From assembly GCA_003242205.1 (NCBI GenBank), contig QGUR01000232.1:1-7435 (forward strand): a stretch of DNA of 7,435 nucleotides, read 5' to 3'. Position numbers and translations under genes: made by a program. The notes under the pieces were generated by a model. The model searched no databases, was not told where the DNA came from, and saw nothing but the letters and a program-made list of their open reading frames with translations. This stretch comes from Chloroflexota bacterium. Its GTDB lineage: Bacteria; Chloroflexota; Anaerolineae; Aggregatilineales; Phototrophicaceae. Below, piece by piece: positions 6,138-7,435 of the stretch (positions are counted from its first letter, which is position 1; every line of letters begins with the position of its first letter).

Positions 6138-7435
6138 GTGCTTAACGTACAGGTTCAAAACGATCGGCAGGTACTCGTCGTCACTGCTGATTTCGAGATT
6201 GTTCAGCAGGTGCGGCTCGCCTTGCGAGGTCGCGGTTTCGCCGTTCAGAGCGCATACAGTCACCGCGATGCGATGTACATGCTGCGCCAGGGCAGGCATG
6301 ACCTGCTCGTGGTCGATAGCGCAATGCGAGATCGTTACAGCGGCGAGCAGACGCTGAAAACGCTCGGAAGTCAGAACCTTCATCCGCCAATCGTCGCCGT
6401 CGCCCACAGAGGCGATGTTGACGAGACAACCAACGTCGCCGAAGTCGTGCTGACAAAACTCGATGAAGGGACGATCCAGCGCAGCGTCATGCAGGCGCTG
6501 AAGATGCCGGTTCTGGAGCTTACCGAGCTGCCGATTGAAGAGCCTTCCATCCGGCCCAATCTGCAACGTTTAGACGAGATCCAGACGTTGTTTGCTTTAG
6601 GGCGCTCGCTGACAGAAGTTTTGAACCTCAGCGAGGTGCTGAACCGCATCGTCGAAGCTGCCCGCCGTCTTACCAATGCCGAAGAGGGCATGATTCTCCT
6701 GCCCGATGAGGAAACGAATGAACTCTGGCTGCGCGCCAAGGTCGGTATCGACGTCGAGGTGGCGCGCAATTTCCGTATCAAAACCCAGGACACGCTGGCG
6801 GGCTCGGTTTTTCGAAGTGGCAAACCTCTGCTGATCGCCGAGCAGGGGCCGCAAAAGATCAAAACGGAATATTACGTCAATTCGCTGCTCTATGTGCCAA
6901 TCCTCCTGCGCGGCAAGCCGATTGGCGTTTTCGGCGTCAATAACCGCCACAAGCACGACGTATTCGAGCCTCATGACCAGGAAATGCTGGTCAACCTTGC
7001 CTCATATGCGGCCATTGCAATTGAGAACGCCCGCGTTCATGAGGAGAGCGTCAAGCAGGCGCGAGAGCTGAGCGCGCTGGTCGATGCTAGCAAGGTGATC
7101 AACTCGTCAGTAGCGCTTGAGCGTACGTTGACGAATATCTGCGAGCAGTTGCTGCGGGTGCTCAATGTCAGCCGGTCAGCCATTCTCGAATGGGATCGGG
7201 ATGCTGGCTGCCTGCGAATGCTGGCTCACAGCGAGCGCGCCATTTGGCGGTCGGGGTATGAGCCGAAGCTCGATCTGACGGAACGCCCCGCGGTGGCACG
7301 AGCGCTGGAGCTGGGCAAGCCGTTTATGGTGAGCCGCAACCGCCGCCCGATCACCGGCGAACTCAAAGCCATTGATACCCGTGGCGCATATGCCATGCTG
7401 TTTTTGCCCGTTATGGCAACGGGCAAAAACAGCAT
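6138..7435 (+). CDS. Receiver-like and tandem GAF sensor protein, C-terminus beyond window
   Basis: The plus-strand frame is open from the preceding TAG to the window end (432 codons visible). GTG 6138 is the only start-like codon before the first strand, only three bases after the PspA-like gene, suggesting coupled translation. Residues 11-123 form a response-regulator fold (QVLVVTADFEIV; DLLVVDSAM with Asp60 at the phosphoacceptor position; LTKLDE with Lys107). The acidic pair after strand 1 is Thr16-Ala17 and the switch Thr is Ala89, so phosphorylation is doubtful. A helical linker (141-165) leads to GAF 1 (about 166-297, with AGSVFRSGKPLLI and VPILLRGKPIGVFGV). A signalling helix (298-325) then leads to GAF 2 (about 326 on, with ALELGKPFMVS), cut off at LPVMATGK. 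GAF domains bind small ligands or chromophores. The output module, possibly a histidine kinase, cyclase or GGDEF domain, is not in view. The last residues (NS) lie in an apparent fold-back sequence and may not be real. Confidence 0.8.
   Translation, partial: MLNVQVQNDRQVLVVTADFEIVQQVRLALRGRGFAVQSAYSHRDAMYMLRQGRHDLLVVDSAMRDRYSGEQTLKTLGSQNLHPPIVAVAHRGDVDETTNVAEVVLTKLDEGTIQRSVMQALKMPVLELTELPIEEPSIRPNLQRLDEIQTLFALGRSLTEVLNLSEVLNRIVEAARRLTNAEEGMILLPDEETNELWLRAKVGIDVEVARNFRIKTQDTLAGSVFRSGKPLLIAEQGPQKIKTEYYVNSLLYVPILLRGKPIGVFGVNNRHKHDVFEPHDQEMLVNLASYAAIAIENARVHEESVKQARELSALVDASKVINSSVALERTLTNICEQLLRVLNVSRSAILEWDRDAGCLRMLAHSERAIWRSGYEPKLDLTERPAVARALELGKPFMVSRNRRPITGELKAIDTRGAYAMLFLPVMATGKNS
7395..7435. 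repeat. Perfect 18-bp inverted repeat with 5-base loop at the window end
   Basis: ATGCTGTTTTTGCCCGTT (7395-7412) is followed by the loop ATGGC and its exact reverse complement (7418-7435), running to the last base. Inside the arms is a natural-looking 9-bp inverted repeat, TTGCCCGTT/AACGGGCAA, coding for LPV and ATGK. After the Lys430 codon the translation leaves the GAF pattern (expected GKPIGV, as in GAF 1). This fits snap-back copying at the inner hairpin rather than genome sequence. Confidence 0.85.

Noticed and set aside
6120..6974. Several minus-strand open frames of 91-160 codons
   Set aside because: The plus strand here encodes a clear receiver-GAF protein that stays open to the window edge; the minus frames are its shadows.
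1..7435. tRNA, rRNA, CRISPR array, insertion sequence ends or transposase
   Set aside because: Nothing with the necessary structure or repeats was seen on either strand.

Overview
The window is a GC-rich, densely packed bacterial segment. Its content (clustered multi-pass GT-C-type membrane glycosyltransferases, a PspA-like coiled-coil protein, a multi-domain GAF sensor, GTG starts) most resembles Chloroflexota. That assignment rests on general resemblance only, because no marker gene is present. Both ends cut through genes. The right end finishes in a perfect 18-bp inverted repeat that looks like a fold-back artefact.

Layout: the 3' end of a TPR-like gene (1-408) is followed by a complete GT-C-type membrane protein (485-1927). 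An ATGA overlap then begins a 16-codon stub that resembles the N-terminus of another membrane protein but stops at once (1924-1974). A small orphan gene of 85 codons lies on the minus strand (2004-2261). It has a good sigma70-type promoter, a Shine-Dalgarno sequence and, just after the predicted transcription start, a perfect 12-bp palindrome resembling a Firmicutes/actinobacterial-type LexA (SOS) box. The plus strand then carries two overlapping GT-C glycosyltransferase genes (2348-3958 and 3942-5486), a short PspA/IM30-like gene (5514-6134) that may be leaderless, and, three bases later, a sensor gene (6138 to the window edge) with a degenerate receiver domain and two GAF domains, the second incomplete.

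Working picture: the three polytopic proteins probably move sugars or glycans from polyprenyl-phosphate donors on the outer face of the membrane, in cell-surface or lipid glycosylation. The PspA-like protein and the receiver-GAF sensor look like a membrane-stress or signalling pair attached to the end of this operon. The 85-aa gene and its operator appear to be a separately regulated unit inserted between the glycosyltransferase genes. Exact substrates, and any SOS link, are inference.
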